Virus record (IMG/VR): IMGVR_UViG_3300018876_000038
Span: 1 to 39,338 of that record
Strand: one strand, 5' to 3'
DNA length: 39,338 bases
Source: a virus
Shown: piece after piece, positions 6,804-14,393 of the stretch
Layout of the letters: every line of letters starts with the position of its first letter
Position numbering within the stretch: position 1 is the first letter of the stretch
Translations under genes and position numbers: made by a program
The notes under the pieces: model-generated
What the model saw: the letters and a program-made list of their open reading frames with translations, nothing else
Databases searched by the model: none
What the model was told of the DNA's origin: nothing

Positions 6804-7294
6804 TGAAGAGTCTTTTTGAAAAACCAATATTAGATGGTAAACTTAGGATGACACAACCATCCCTAGTTTTTGTACCCGACATTCAAGTAATAGCTGAACA
6901 TATTGTCGAATCGGATGAGATATGTCGAATAGACTTAATATCTCTTAAATATTATAGAGATTCTAGCTATTCTGACTACATATTAAAATATAATGGTATA
7001 TCGAATCCATTTTCAATTAATGAAGGAGATGTTCTATTAATACCGACAAACGAATCTGCTACAACTAGAGTTATTCCGTTTAAGGAGGTTAATGCAAACG
7101 AAGATAAACTTTCCATTAGAGATCAATTTATTAATACTAAAAGACTTAGTAAGAAAGACGCTAAAAGGGTTGAGTATCTTCAAAGAAAGGCTGCTCAAAA
7201 GATTAATGGATCTAAGGAGATATTACCACCTAATATTAGAAAATCAGGAGACGCTCCGAATATTTCAATTGGAAATGGAACAATAACTATTTAA
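6803..7294 (+). CDS. Baseplate wedge protein, gp53/LysM-like
   Basis: A 163-residue protein. Residues about 42-82 form a LysM-like unit: RIDLISLKYYRDSSYSD, then ILKYNGISNPFSINEGDVLLIP. In T4 gp53 and related phage wedge proteins this fold links wedge subunits in the baseplate. T4 gp53 is somewhat longer (196 residues). The C-terminal 70 residues are basic and probably extended. The ATG overlaps the preceding stop by one base, and the tandem stop TAATAA leads directly into the next ATG. The location between a tube-like protein and the hub protein supports the call. A general LysM baseplate protein is the alternative. Confidence 0.7.
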   Translation: MKSLFEKPILDGKLRMTQPSLVFVPDIQVIAEHIVESDEICRIDLISLKYYRDSSYSDYILKYNGISNPFSINEGDVLLIPTNESATTRVIPFKEVNANEDKLSIRDQFINTKRLSKKDAKRVEYLQRKAAQKINGSKEILPPNIRKSGDAPNISIGNGTITI

Positions 7295-7297
7295 TAA

Positions 7298-8803
7298 ATG
7301 GCATCATTAGATAATCACATTTTAACCATATTAGAACCCACAATCGAATTAGATAAAGTTGAGTTTGATTCATTTAAAGAGGGTGAAGGTAATGAGAAGG
7401 CGAATACAAGTCACGATTATAATGTATTAGTTTCTATTAATGGGTATACCTTTTCAGATGAAAACATTAAGAATATGGTTCTTAAAGTTACTGGTAGAAT
7501 ACCAACAATCGATCTAGTATTGGAGGACACATTAGGCTTATTTAAAGCTGACACATACCCAAGAGACGGTGATGTTATAAACGTTAGGTTGGGTGCTAGA
7601 CAAAAAGAAACATATAAAGATATTAGAATTGATTTTGATATTGTAGAAGTTAATTCACCTAAAGGAAATCCACAAGATCCGGATCGTAGAGGAATTAAAT
7701 ATACGTTTTCTGGTAGAATGAAGGTACCGGGATTGTATGCTGATATTTCAAAATCATATGGTAAAGGAACTTCATTAGACCATATTGAATCTATAGCAAC
7801 TGATCTTAAATTAGGATTAGCGACAAATATAGATTCTTCTGATGATGAAATGAATTTATTTATAGCATATGACTCAATAGACGATGTTATGGGTGATCTT
7901 GTAAAACATTCGTACATAGATGATGATTCTTTTCAGACGTATTCAATAGATCCATACTACTACATTAACTTTGTAAATATGAATTTACTAATGGAATCTG
8001 AAGAGACTTTCGAGGATGCACTCGCTGCACTTGACATTTCTATGGAAGATATGCAAACTAGTGTTGACACTAACGAATCAAATAATATGAAAGCTCCATT
8101 ATTACTATCAACACATAATAGATATACTGGAACGAGCATGCACATATCATCATATGCTTTACAAAATAATGCAGGATCGAATCTTAAAAAGAATGGTTAT
8201 AAACAAACTTTAAAATTCTATGAAAACGATTCGGAAGAGGGATTAGTTAGTTTTGATATTGAACCAGTTTCTAGTAAGAAAATGAAAGATATCGAAGAGC
8301 CTATGAAGGGTAGAAGGGGAGAGGACCGATATAAACAAGAAGTTAAAACAAAATGGATGGGTAGAAAAAACTCAGATCCTGAAACTTCAAATATTCATTT
8401 AAATTATGAATTTGCTGCAATACAAAATGCACAAAATCTAGATGAACTTGGTAAAATGACTCTTCAAATTGAATTGGCGACAATAAACCCAGCAATACAT
8501 AGATACCAAAAAATACCTATTATAATATTTAAAGAACATGCAGATGATATCGGTGCTGATAAAGTTATTAAAGACAGAAAAAAGGAACAAGGATTTGATG
8601 TTGAGGCAGACGATCAAACTGAAGATATTCCACAGGCAGGAACTGTTGTTGCCGATGAATTTTTAAGCGGGTATTATGTAGTCGGAGGTATTGAATATGT
8701 ATATAAGGCTAATTTTCCTTCGGTTGCACAGAAGATAACACTTCTTAGAAGAGAATGGCCTAGTAGGATTAACAACATTAATGAAGACACTGTCGCTTCT
8801 TAA
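7298..8803 (+). CDS. Baseplate hub protein, gp27/gpD-like
   Basis: A 501-residue protein. Features fitting the gp27/late-control-D hub fold are an N-terminal beta domain with INVRLGAR-type strands (YPRDGDVINVRLGARQ, about residues 87-103), a region containing GRMKVPGLYAD, helical LDHIESIATDLKL, and a C-terminal barrel segment GYYVVGGIEYVYK followed by ITLLRREWPSR (about 458-490). Hub proteins form the ring at the tail tip that carries the spike and joins baseplate to tube. A very acidic central segment (about 240-262) precedes the second half. It lies between the gp53-like gene and a tube-associated gene, with the spike one gene further on, as expected for a hub. The exact T4 equivalence needs structural comparison. 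Confidence 0.68.
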   Translation: MASLDNHILTILEPTIELDKVEFDSFKEGEGNEKANTSHDYNVLVSINGYTFSDENIKNMVLKVTGRIPTIDLVLEDTLGLFKADTYPRDGDVINVRLGARQKETYKDIRIDFDIVEVNSPKGNPQDPDRRGIKYTFSGRMKVPGLYADISKSYGKGTSLDHIESIATDLKLGLATNIDSSDDEMNLFIAYDSIDDVMGDLVKHSYIDDDSFQTYSIDPYYYINFVNMNLLMESEETFEDALAALDISMEDMQTSVDTNESNNMKAPLLLSTHNRYTGTSMHISSYALQNNAGSNLKKNGYKQTLKFYENDSEEGLVSFDIEPVSSKKMKDIEEPMKGRRGEDRYKQEVKTKWMGRKNSDPETSNIHLNYEFAAIQNAQNLDELGKMTLQIELATINPAIHRYQKIPIIIFKEHADDIGADKVIKDRKKEQGFDVEADDQTEDIPQAGTVVADEFLSGYYVVGGIEYVYKANFPSVAQKITLLRREWPSRINNINEDTVAS

Positions 8804-8810
8804 AAATAAT

Positions 8811-8819
8811 AATATATAA
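8811..8819 (+). promoter_or_regulatory. Candidate late promoter or start-proximal element (AATATATAA)
   Basis: This element lies in the 19-base gap between the hub gene and the next ATG (8823), only three bases from the start. If it is a promoter the transcript would begin within the gene; it may instead be an A/T-rich translation-initiation leader. Confidence 0.22.
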
Positions 8820-8822
8820 AAT

Positions 8823-10001
8823 ATGTCAGATTTTAAAAACATAAAGGACTTTAAAAAGGGTTCGTTGAGTAGATACCCGTATCAAGACCCAACGTATCTT
8901 TCGTTTGTATTATTATTTGATTTCTTTGATTCTGAAAATTCTCCGCTATTATCAAAAACTGCTGAACAATTTTTAGAAAAATTAGCAGATGGTAATGAAT
9001 ACTATGCCGAAAAACTGGAAGCATTAATTAATTTTAAACAAGCGCTAGCTACTATAAATAACAATATGCCGTGGTATTGGCAAGGTTTAGAAGGGCTTGA
9101 AAGACTTCAAAAATACGATCCAACTAAAAATTACTGGGGTGGGGATGACGCAATATTAAAAATAACTACACTAGAATCTATTAACTTGACAGTCGCTGGT
9201 TTAATGCACTTATACAAAAAAGCTGTTTTTGACGAACAAAAATGGAATTGGGTATTACCTGTTAATTTAAGAAAATTTAGAATGTGGGCTTATGTTACTG
9301 AGATTAGAACAATTAAAAATATGTCTAAGCCAAAAATTAATGGTATAAACAAAGATGCCCTTAGAGGATTTCCAGATAATTTTAAACCATCTATTGATAT
9401 TGAAAATGACAATCTTGGAATTTCAGGACAAAACGCTAGACCATACTTTATGTTTGGTTTAACCTATTGTGAATTTGATATGATGTCAGGTTCTGATTTT
9501 TTATCTGGGCTATCTAAAAATCCAGAAGGAGCTGCTGTTGGTGAATTACAAATCAAATATGAAAATGTTGAAAAGATTGAAGCAAGAGTTCTTAATGGTA
9601 TAATTGAATCTAGTTTTGGAGGAGATAGATTATCTCCAGCACCTGATTCTGAAAATAAAAGTTTCGATAGCTTAGGAGATTTCTTAATAGATAAAGCAAC
9701 TGACAAAATAGGAGGCGCAATTAGTGGAGCAACGGAAGATTTAAAAAGACTTGCTCAACAAAAGAAGAATGAAATAGTACAAGAGGTTAGAAATAGAACT
9801 GTAAATAGAATACCAACATTTGAGAATGTTTTTCAAAATGCTCTTAAAAAAGTAGACGACGCAACGACAGTTGATAACCAAAGAAAATCTATAGGTAACG
9901 CAATTCAAGCAAATGCATATGACTCAGTTCCTCCAACCGGAGAGACAAGAGCGGCTTTAGATGCTGCCGCTGAAAGAGCACTTGGTAACGTAAACGATTA
10001 A
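8823..10001 (+). CDS. Tail-tube-associated baseplate structural protein
   Basis: A 392-residue protein. Residues 82-162 carry a block I associate with tube-initiator or tube-like proteins of large myophages: PWYWQGLEGLERL, then a D-A-I-L-K-I-TTLESI-L segment, a FDEQK turn, LPVNLRKFRMWAYVTEIR. The C-terminal 120 residues are helical, charged and Ala-rich (IDKATDKIGGAISGATEDL). Together with the 4956 protein it may form successive rings between hub and tube, as gp48 and gp54 do in T4. It lies between the hub and spike genes. The assignment is based on motif and context, not on a firm family match. Confidence 0.6.
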   Translation: MSDFKNIKDFKKGSLSRYPYQDPTYLSFVLLFDFFDSENSPLLSKTAEQFLEKLADGNEYYAEKLEALINFKQALATINNNMPWYWQGLEGLERLQKYDPTKNYWGGDDAILKITTLESINLTVAGLMHLYKKAVFDEQKWNWVLPVNLRKFRMWAYVTEIRTIKNMSKPKINGINKDALRGFPDNFKPSIDIENDNLGISGQNARPYFMFGLTYCEFDMMSGSDFLSGLSKNPEGAAVGELQIKYENVEKIEARVLNGIIESSFGGDRLSPAPDSENKSFDSLGDFLIDKATDKIGGAISGATEDLKRLAQQKKNEIVQEVRNRTVNRIPTFENVFQNALKKVDDATTVDNQRKSIGNAIQANAYDSVPPTGETRAALDAAAERALGNVND

Positions 10002-10013
10002 CATTAATTAAAA

Positions 10014-10700
10014 ATGGCTGAAGGAAGAGACGATATTAAAGGCACACATTGGATTGGCGAGGTTGTGGACAACACAGATCCTAAAAATCTGGGAAGATGT
10101 CGTGTTAAGGTGTTTGGCAAATTTGATGATCTTCCAGATGAAGCTATTCCATGGGCAACTCCAATGAATAGAGATTTTGTAGGAGCACATCATACACCAA
10201 ATATTGGTACTGTAGTTGCTGTCAGATTTGACAACGGTAACATCTATCATCCAGAGTATTGGTTTCAAATAGATCAAAGTAAAGATTTAAAGGCGGACAT
10301 CCTAGATAACTCAGCATCACCACATGATGTTGTTTCTTTAGTTTATGATTCTACAAGAAATGTAAGAATATACCATTCAGAAGAGGATGGTTTAGTAATC
10401 ACTAGAGGAACTGGCGCAAAAGAGAGACCTATAATTCAATTAGATGAGAATGGAATAATTAAAATATCTTCAGACGATAAAATATTTTTAGATGCTGGAA
10501 ATGTTTATCTATCAAACACTGGAGAATCCTCAGAAGATACTAGCGAACCAACTGTTAGAGGAAAATCTTTAGAGGCATTTCTTAATATTTTTAAAGATTT
10601 GTATAATAGTCATATACATCCAACTCCTACTGGACCGAGCGGTAAGCCGATTATTCCATGGAATCCAGTGCATCCCCCGTATCAACAAGAAAATAAATAG
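10014..10700 (+). CDS. Baseplate central spike, gp5/gpV-like OB-fold protein
   Basis: A 228-residue protein. Residues about 10-90 are an OB-fold: WIGEVVDNTDPKNLGRCRVKV, PWATPM, GTVVAVRFDNGNIYHPEYW. Residues about 115-165 are short alternating beta strands typical of the triple-stranded spike stalk (VRIYHSEEDGLVIT, IIQLDENGIIKISS, KIFLDAGNVYLS). The C-terminus has SHIHPTPTGPSGKPIIPW, a common ending of phage spike proteins. The spike sits under the hub and pierces the outer membrane. Unlike T4 gp5 there is no lysozyme domain between the OB-fold and the stalk, so cell-wall digestion must be supplied elsewhere. It ends in TAG. Confidence 0.82.
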   Translation: MAEGRDDIKGTHWIGEVVDNTDPKNLGRCRVKVFGKFDDLPDEAIPWATPMNRDFVGAHHTPNIGTVVAVRFDNGNIYHPEYWFQIDQSKDLKADILDNSASPHDVVSLVYDSTRNVRIYHSEEDGLVITRGTGAKERPIIQLDENGIIKISSDDKIFLDAGNVYLSNTGESSEDTSEPTVRGKSLEAFLNIFKDLYNSHIHPTPTGPSGKPIIPWNPVHPPYQQENK

Positions 10701-10710
10701 AATATATAAT
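10700..10710 (+). promoter_or_regulatory. Candidate late promoter (GAATATATAAT)
   Basis: Located 19 bases before the ATG at 10730, in the 29-base gap after the spike gene. Between it and the start lies AAAGGA, one of the very few Shine-Dalgarno-like sequences in the window. Confidence 0.38.
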
Positions 10711-10729
10711 CCTATAAACTAAAGGAATT

Positions 10730-12892
10730 ATGCCTGCAAACTGGCCTACATTTATTAATAACGTTTCCAATAAACTAGCGAGTAGAACTCTTAAAGGTCC
10801 TATTGAAATGGGTAAGTTTGTTGCACGTGAATACTTTAAGGCAGTCGCAACTTCACAAACTTTATTTGGTAATATACATGTTCCTGGTCAATTTTTAGTT
10901 TTACAAGGAAATGATCCTGGTGTTGAAAGATTAGTTCCAATAGCAACATATCCTCCACCAATTGGTAATCCTGATCCTAATGATAGACCAGATTATCCAA
11001 CCGAATTAATCAACCCGGGATTTGGCTCTGGCCCAGTTTTAGGGTTTACAAAGGCTTTTTCTGAATTACACTCTGAACTTAAGCAAGAATCCCCAGCAGT
11101 CCATGAACCAGTTTCTGAACCAACTGTGGAGGAAAAGTTTACAATTGAAGAATATTCTGATTTTGAAGAGGGTTTTCCAGTAATTAAACCATTTAATCCA
11201 ACTTGTGAATTGGAGGAGTGGATTGAAAAAAATAAATCTGATCTAGGAACATTTAAATTTTATGAATATTTTAAAAAGAATAAATTCATAGAAGAAATTG
11301 TTAGTGGAGCGAATGGAAGCATTGATACAACAGCATCAAATAATTTAATTAAATTAGCTGAAAATATATTAGTTTCTACCATTCCTGTTGACAGTGACAC
11401 TCAGAGTAATATTGTTGAGAGAAAAATAACATTTAAAGGAACTGAAGGCGGTGCTCCATATACATTTAAATATTCAATAGATGGGGTTGTCCAACCTGAT
11501 TTAAAATCTGATGATATTGATGGTGTTGCATATTTAAATTTACCAGAATATGCTGAAGGAAATCCTATAACTTCAAATTATGAATTAATTAGTGTCATTG
11601 GTAAAAATGGAATAGAAGGTAAAGTCAACCAAGTGATCACTGTAGTTATGGATCCCGATTTTATTGATAAAGATTCTTTAAAAAATGGTTTTGCTGTGAA
11701 TCAAGATGGTGAAGCTCAATCAATAGGTTTTTTTACAAATGAATTAAATTTACAAGAAGAAAATACACAAGGCGATGAATTAAGTAATGAACTTGTGGTC
11801 GAAAAAGACCCAAATGAAATTTGTAAAATACCGGACATGTTACAAGAGCAGATTATAGCAGAGACTGCAAAAAGAATCTGGTATGAATTTGATGGCACAA
11901 ATGCATATTATGATTTTATAGAATCTCTCAATTACCATACGGGATCTATAGATTCTATGTGTAAAAGCGTCAAGAATATCTTAGATATAATGTTATATGA
12001 TAATTATGAACACAACATTAAAGCGGAATTAGACGAAAAATATAAAGATACTTTTAAAGTATTATACACAGCAGATGGTAATAGAATTGGAACTTCTGAG
12101 CAATATAAAGCTAATAAAGAATTTAATGACAATCTAGAAAAATTTATACTTAGTGAAACTACTAGAATATATGACGAAAGAAAGGCCAATCTAATAGAAA
12201 GGGTAAAATCTGAAAATAACTTAAACAGACATATTTTCCAAGAAACTCATGAGATGAATAATGAGTCCATCCCAGAGTGGTTAGATGAGAAATATTTATT
12301 AGCATTCACATACATTAATATACTTGATAAGGGATTTTCTTGGCTAGGAGATACTCAAGAATCTGTAAGGCAATCAAATATAGAGAATACACTATATTCT
12401 AGGCTTGACTTGAAGAAAAACATATACGAAGATGAGATTGCACAGTTTGCTGATCTTAAAAAGAAATGGATCGAGTCGGTTATTGAGGAAGAAAAAGCAA
12501 AAGCAGCGGCTGAAGAGGCAAATGAAAGTAGTTATATGGATCCATATGTTATTATGGCGGAAGCAACTATCAATTATTGGAAATCCACAACATCACAGCC
12601 CTTCTCAATGTCACCACCAATACCTTTATGTAATGTTCCTATTCCTGGGACATATATACCGATATATTATGGAAGTAAGACGAGATTAGCAAATGATCTT
12701 AGAAAGGCATGGAATTCTGGAAAATCATTTAGTAAGCCGGGACAAATACGAGCTGCAACAACACAAGTTGCAACTGCAGTCGCAGCAGCACATGCAAGAC
12801 ACTTAGCTCAATTAAAATTTATATATGTTGGTCAATTAACGGTAGGAGTTGTTACAATACCTATGATTGGTTTTTCACCTACAGCATTTTAA
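10730..12892 (+). CDS. Large tail protein with SprB-like Ig domain
   Basis: A 720-residue protein of unknown exact role, next to the spike gene and therefore probably a tail-tip or baseplate component. The N-terminal 115 residues appear structural (VPGQFLVLQGNDPG; a Pro-rich YPPPIGNPDPND). Residues about 228-310 look like an Ig/PKD-type beta domain with KITFKGTEGGAPYTFKYSIDG, close to the GGxPPYTFxYS pattern of SprB-type repeats in Bacteroidota surface proteins. The section 370-610 is highly charged and helical. The last 110 residues include PPIPLCNVPIPGTYIPIYYG and a helical Ala/His segment (VATAVAAAHARHLAQL), followed by a hydrophobic stretch that may be membrane-active. It could be a tail-tip chaperone, an adaptor or a puncturing-associated protein. 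No T4 equivalent recognised. Confidence 0.6.
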   Translation: MPANWPTFINNVSNKLASRTLKGPIEMGKFVAREYFKAVATSQTLFGNIHVPGQFLVLQGNDPGVERLVPIATYPPPIGNPDPNDRPDYPTELINPGFGSGPVLGFTKAFSELHSELKQESPAVHEPVSEPTVEEKFTIEEYSDFEEGFPVIKPFNPTCELEEWIEKNKSDLGTFKFYEYFKKNKFIEEIVSGANGSIDTTASNNLIKLAENILVSTIPVDSDTQSNIVERKITFKGTEGGAPYTFKYSIDGVVQPDLKSDDIDGVAYLNLPEYAEGNPITSNYELISVIGKNGIEGKVNQVITVVMDPDFIDKDSLKNGFAVNQDGEAQSIGFFTNELNLQEENTQGDELSNELVVEKDPNEICKIPDMLQEQIIAETAKRIWYEFDGTNAYYDFIESLNYHTGSIDSMCKSVKNILDIMLYDNYEHNIKAELDEKYKDTFKVLYTADGNRIGTSEQYKANKEFNDNLEKFILSETTRIYDERKANLIERVKSENNLNRHIFQETHEMNNESIPEWLDEKYLLAFTYINILDKGFSWLGDTQESVRQSNIENTLYSRLDLKKNIYEDEIAQFADLKKKWIESVIEEEKAKAAAEEANESSYMDPYVIMAEATINYWKSTTSQPFSMSPPIPLCNVPIPGTYIPIYYGSKTRLANDLRKAWNSGKSFSKPGQIRAATTQVATAVAAAHARHLAQLKFIYVGQLTVGVVTIPMIGFSPTAF

Positions 12893-12900
12893 ATTAAATG

Positions 12901-12910
12901 GATATATAAT
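12901..12910 (+). promoter_or_regulatory. Candidate late promoter for the S1 gene (GATATATAAT)
   Basis: A clean copy of the recurrent element, 42 bases upstream of the S1-like start, in a 60-base gap. The leader from there to the ATG is A/T-rich and ends in a poly-A run, with no Shine-Dalgarno sequence. Confidence 0.42.
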
Positions 12911-12952
12911 TAGAATTTAATACTTATTTTTAACTTTTAAACAAAACAAAAA

Positions 12953-14269
12953 ATGTCAAAAGACGTAAAACAAAAAAAACCAAGAATCGGAGAATTATCT
13001 AAAAAATTAGTACAAGAAGTACCGGTAAATGAAGCTGATGTTGAAGTAATTGAGGCTAAAGAAGATGTAGATTCTACATCACAATTCTATGACGATGAAG
13101 GAAACTTCATGTGGGACGCTTATGAAGCAACATGCCCGTCACAAACAAGAAAACCAAATCCACATATTAAAACTAGAAGGGGTGAAAGGGTTTATTCTAG
13201 AGAATCATATGCTCAGGAGCTTTATGATTTAATGGACAACTATTACCAGTCTAACGGAGAATCTTTAATATTTAAAGTAAATATTGGTGAAACTCTTTCA
13301 GGAACAGTTATTGGAGTCGACACTCAATGGTGTTCAATCGATGTCGGTTATAGAGAATCGGTATATGTTGATATGACTAAAGAGTCTGAGATATCAAGGT
13401 CTAAATTGGTACCAGGTTCTTCAATTGATGTTCAAATCACTGGAGATCAGAAATCAAATCGAAGAGGATTTATACTAGGATCAGTAGAAGCTGGTATTAA
13501 AGCAGCAACGACTAGAGAAATTCTATCATCTATTGAAGAGGGTAATACAGCATATGTTGGAGTTGTTAAAAACATGATTCAAAATGGAGGGTATATTATT
13601 GATATCCAAGGTGTAGAATGCTTTATGCCAGGTTCATTAGCTGGAATTAATAAGCTAGTTGATTTTGAATCTATCATCAACACTGAAATGTATGTCGTAC
13701 CTGTAAGTTACTCACCAGAAAAAGGAACTATCGTAGTTTCACACAGAGCGTACTTACAAGCTTTAATTCCAAATAAAATTGAAGAAGTATCTTCAGATCT
13801 AACAGTTGTTAGGGAAGGTAATGTTACTGGATCTGCTAAATATGGTGTATTTGTTGAATTTGAAGGTTGTCTTACCGGGATGATTCACATAAATGATCTA
13901 GATCCTGAAACATTAAAATTACATAAGTCTAGAGAGATTAAACCAGGAGACCAAATTCAATTTAAAATCAAAGAGGTTATTAGTAATAATAAAATTACGC
14001 TAACTCAAGTTGAACAACAAGAGGTCGTAGATCCTTGGAAATTAATTTCTGAAAAATATACGTCATTCCCTGTTGAGGTTGCAGGCGTTGTTAAGTCTAC
14101 TAAAGACTACGGTATATTTTTAGATGTTGGTGAAGGTGTTGTTGGGTTGCTCCACATATCAGAACTTCCAGAAGGATTTGACAAATCAACAATCCAAAAG
14201 AATGATACAATCACAGTTAAAATAACCAGAATAGAAACTGAAACTAGAAAGGTATTTTTAGAACTATAA
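12953..14269 (+). CDS. Ribosomal protein S1-like protein with four S1 domains
   Basis: A 438-residue protein. After an acidic, probably flexible N-terminus (1-105) come four S1 OB-type RNA-binding repeats at about 110-178, 196-265, 283-352 and 370-438. Repeats 3 and 4 are textbook: GNVTGSAKYGVFVEF with GMIHINDL, and GVVKSTKDYGIFLDV with GLLHISEL. Bacterial S1 binds mRNA leaders and helps load them on the 30S subunit; it has six repeats in E. coli. A phage copy could bind phage mRNA, replace or compete with host S1, or act in RNA protection. It sits inside a baseplate cluster with its own promoter-like element and a strong terminator, so it is probably made late and in quantity. It could act away from the ribosome; no N-terminal S2-binding element was identified. 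Confidence 0.88.
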   Translation: MSKDVKQKKPRIGELSKKLVQEVPVNEADVEVIEAKEDVDSTSQFYDDEGNFMWDAYEATCPSQTRKPNPHIKTRRGERVYSRESYAQELYDLMDNYYQSNGESLIFKVNIGETLSGTVIGVDTQWCSIDVGYRESVYVDMTKESEISRSKLVPGSSIDVQITGDQKSNRRGFILGSVEAGIKAATTREILSSIEEGNTAYVGVVKNMIQNGGYIIDIQGVECFMPGSLAGINKLVDFESIINTEMYVVPVSYSPEKGTIVVSHRAYLQALIPNKIEEVSSDLTVVREGNVTGSAKYGVFVEFEGCLTGMIHINDLDPETLKLHKSREIKPGDQIQFKIKEVISNNKITLTQVEQQEVVDPWKLISEKYTSFPVEVAGVVKSTKDYGIFLDVGEGVVGLLHISELPEGFDKSTIQKNDTITVKITRIETETRKVFLEL

Positions 14270-14294
14270 TTGTTAATAACTTCTTAAAATAATT

Positions 14295-14324
14295 AAGCCG
14301 AGATTTTTTAGTCTCGGCTTTTTT
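14295..14324 (+). terminator. Rho-independent terminator after S1 gene
   Basis: Bases 14295-14303 (AAGCCGAGA) pair perfectly with 14312-14320 (TCTCGGCTT), with an additional T-G wobble closing the loop. The arm ends in a T tract (14319-14324). It is GC-rich against a very AT-rich background and lies 25 bases after the S1 stop. It isolates the S1 gene from the downstream amidoligase. Confidence 0.9.
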
Positions 14325-14353
14325 GTTTATATTTAATAGTTATTTATAATGTA

Positions 14354-14363
14354 GATATATAAC
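14354..14363 (+). promoter_or_regulatory. Candidate late promoter for amidoligase gene (GATATATAAC)
   Basis: Lies just after the S1 terminator and 30 bases upstream of the 14394 ATG. A promoter is expected here because the terminator would otherwise silence the downstream genes, which makes this one of the better-supported copies of the element. Confidence 0.48.
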
Positions 14364-14393
14364 CTAACTATAGTTTAAAAATATTATCGATAA

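Noticed and set aside
12432-12689. Alternative + strand frame inside the 720-residue gene
   Set aside because: Fully contained in a better-supported frame; the product is a basic, low-information shadow sequence. The same holds for 434-625, 3664-3867, 7092-7286, 18555-18758 and 28073-28270.
10730-12892. Cell-wall hydrolase function for the 720-residue tail protein
   Set aside because: No lysozyme, amidase or peptidase motif is visible; proximity to the spike alone is not enough.
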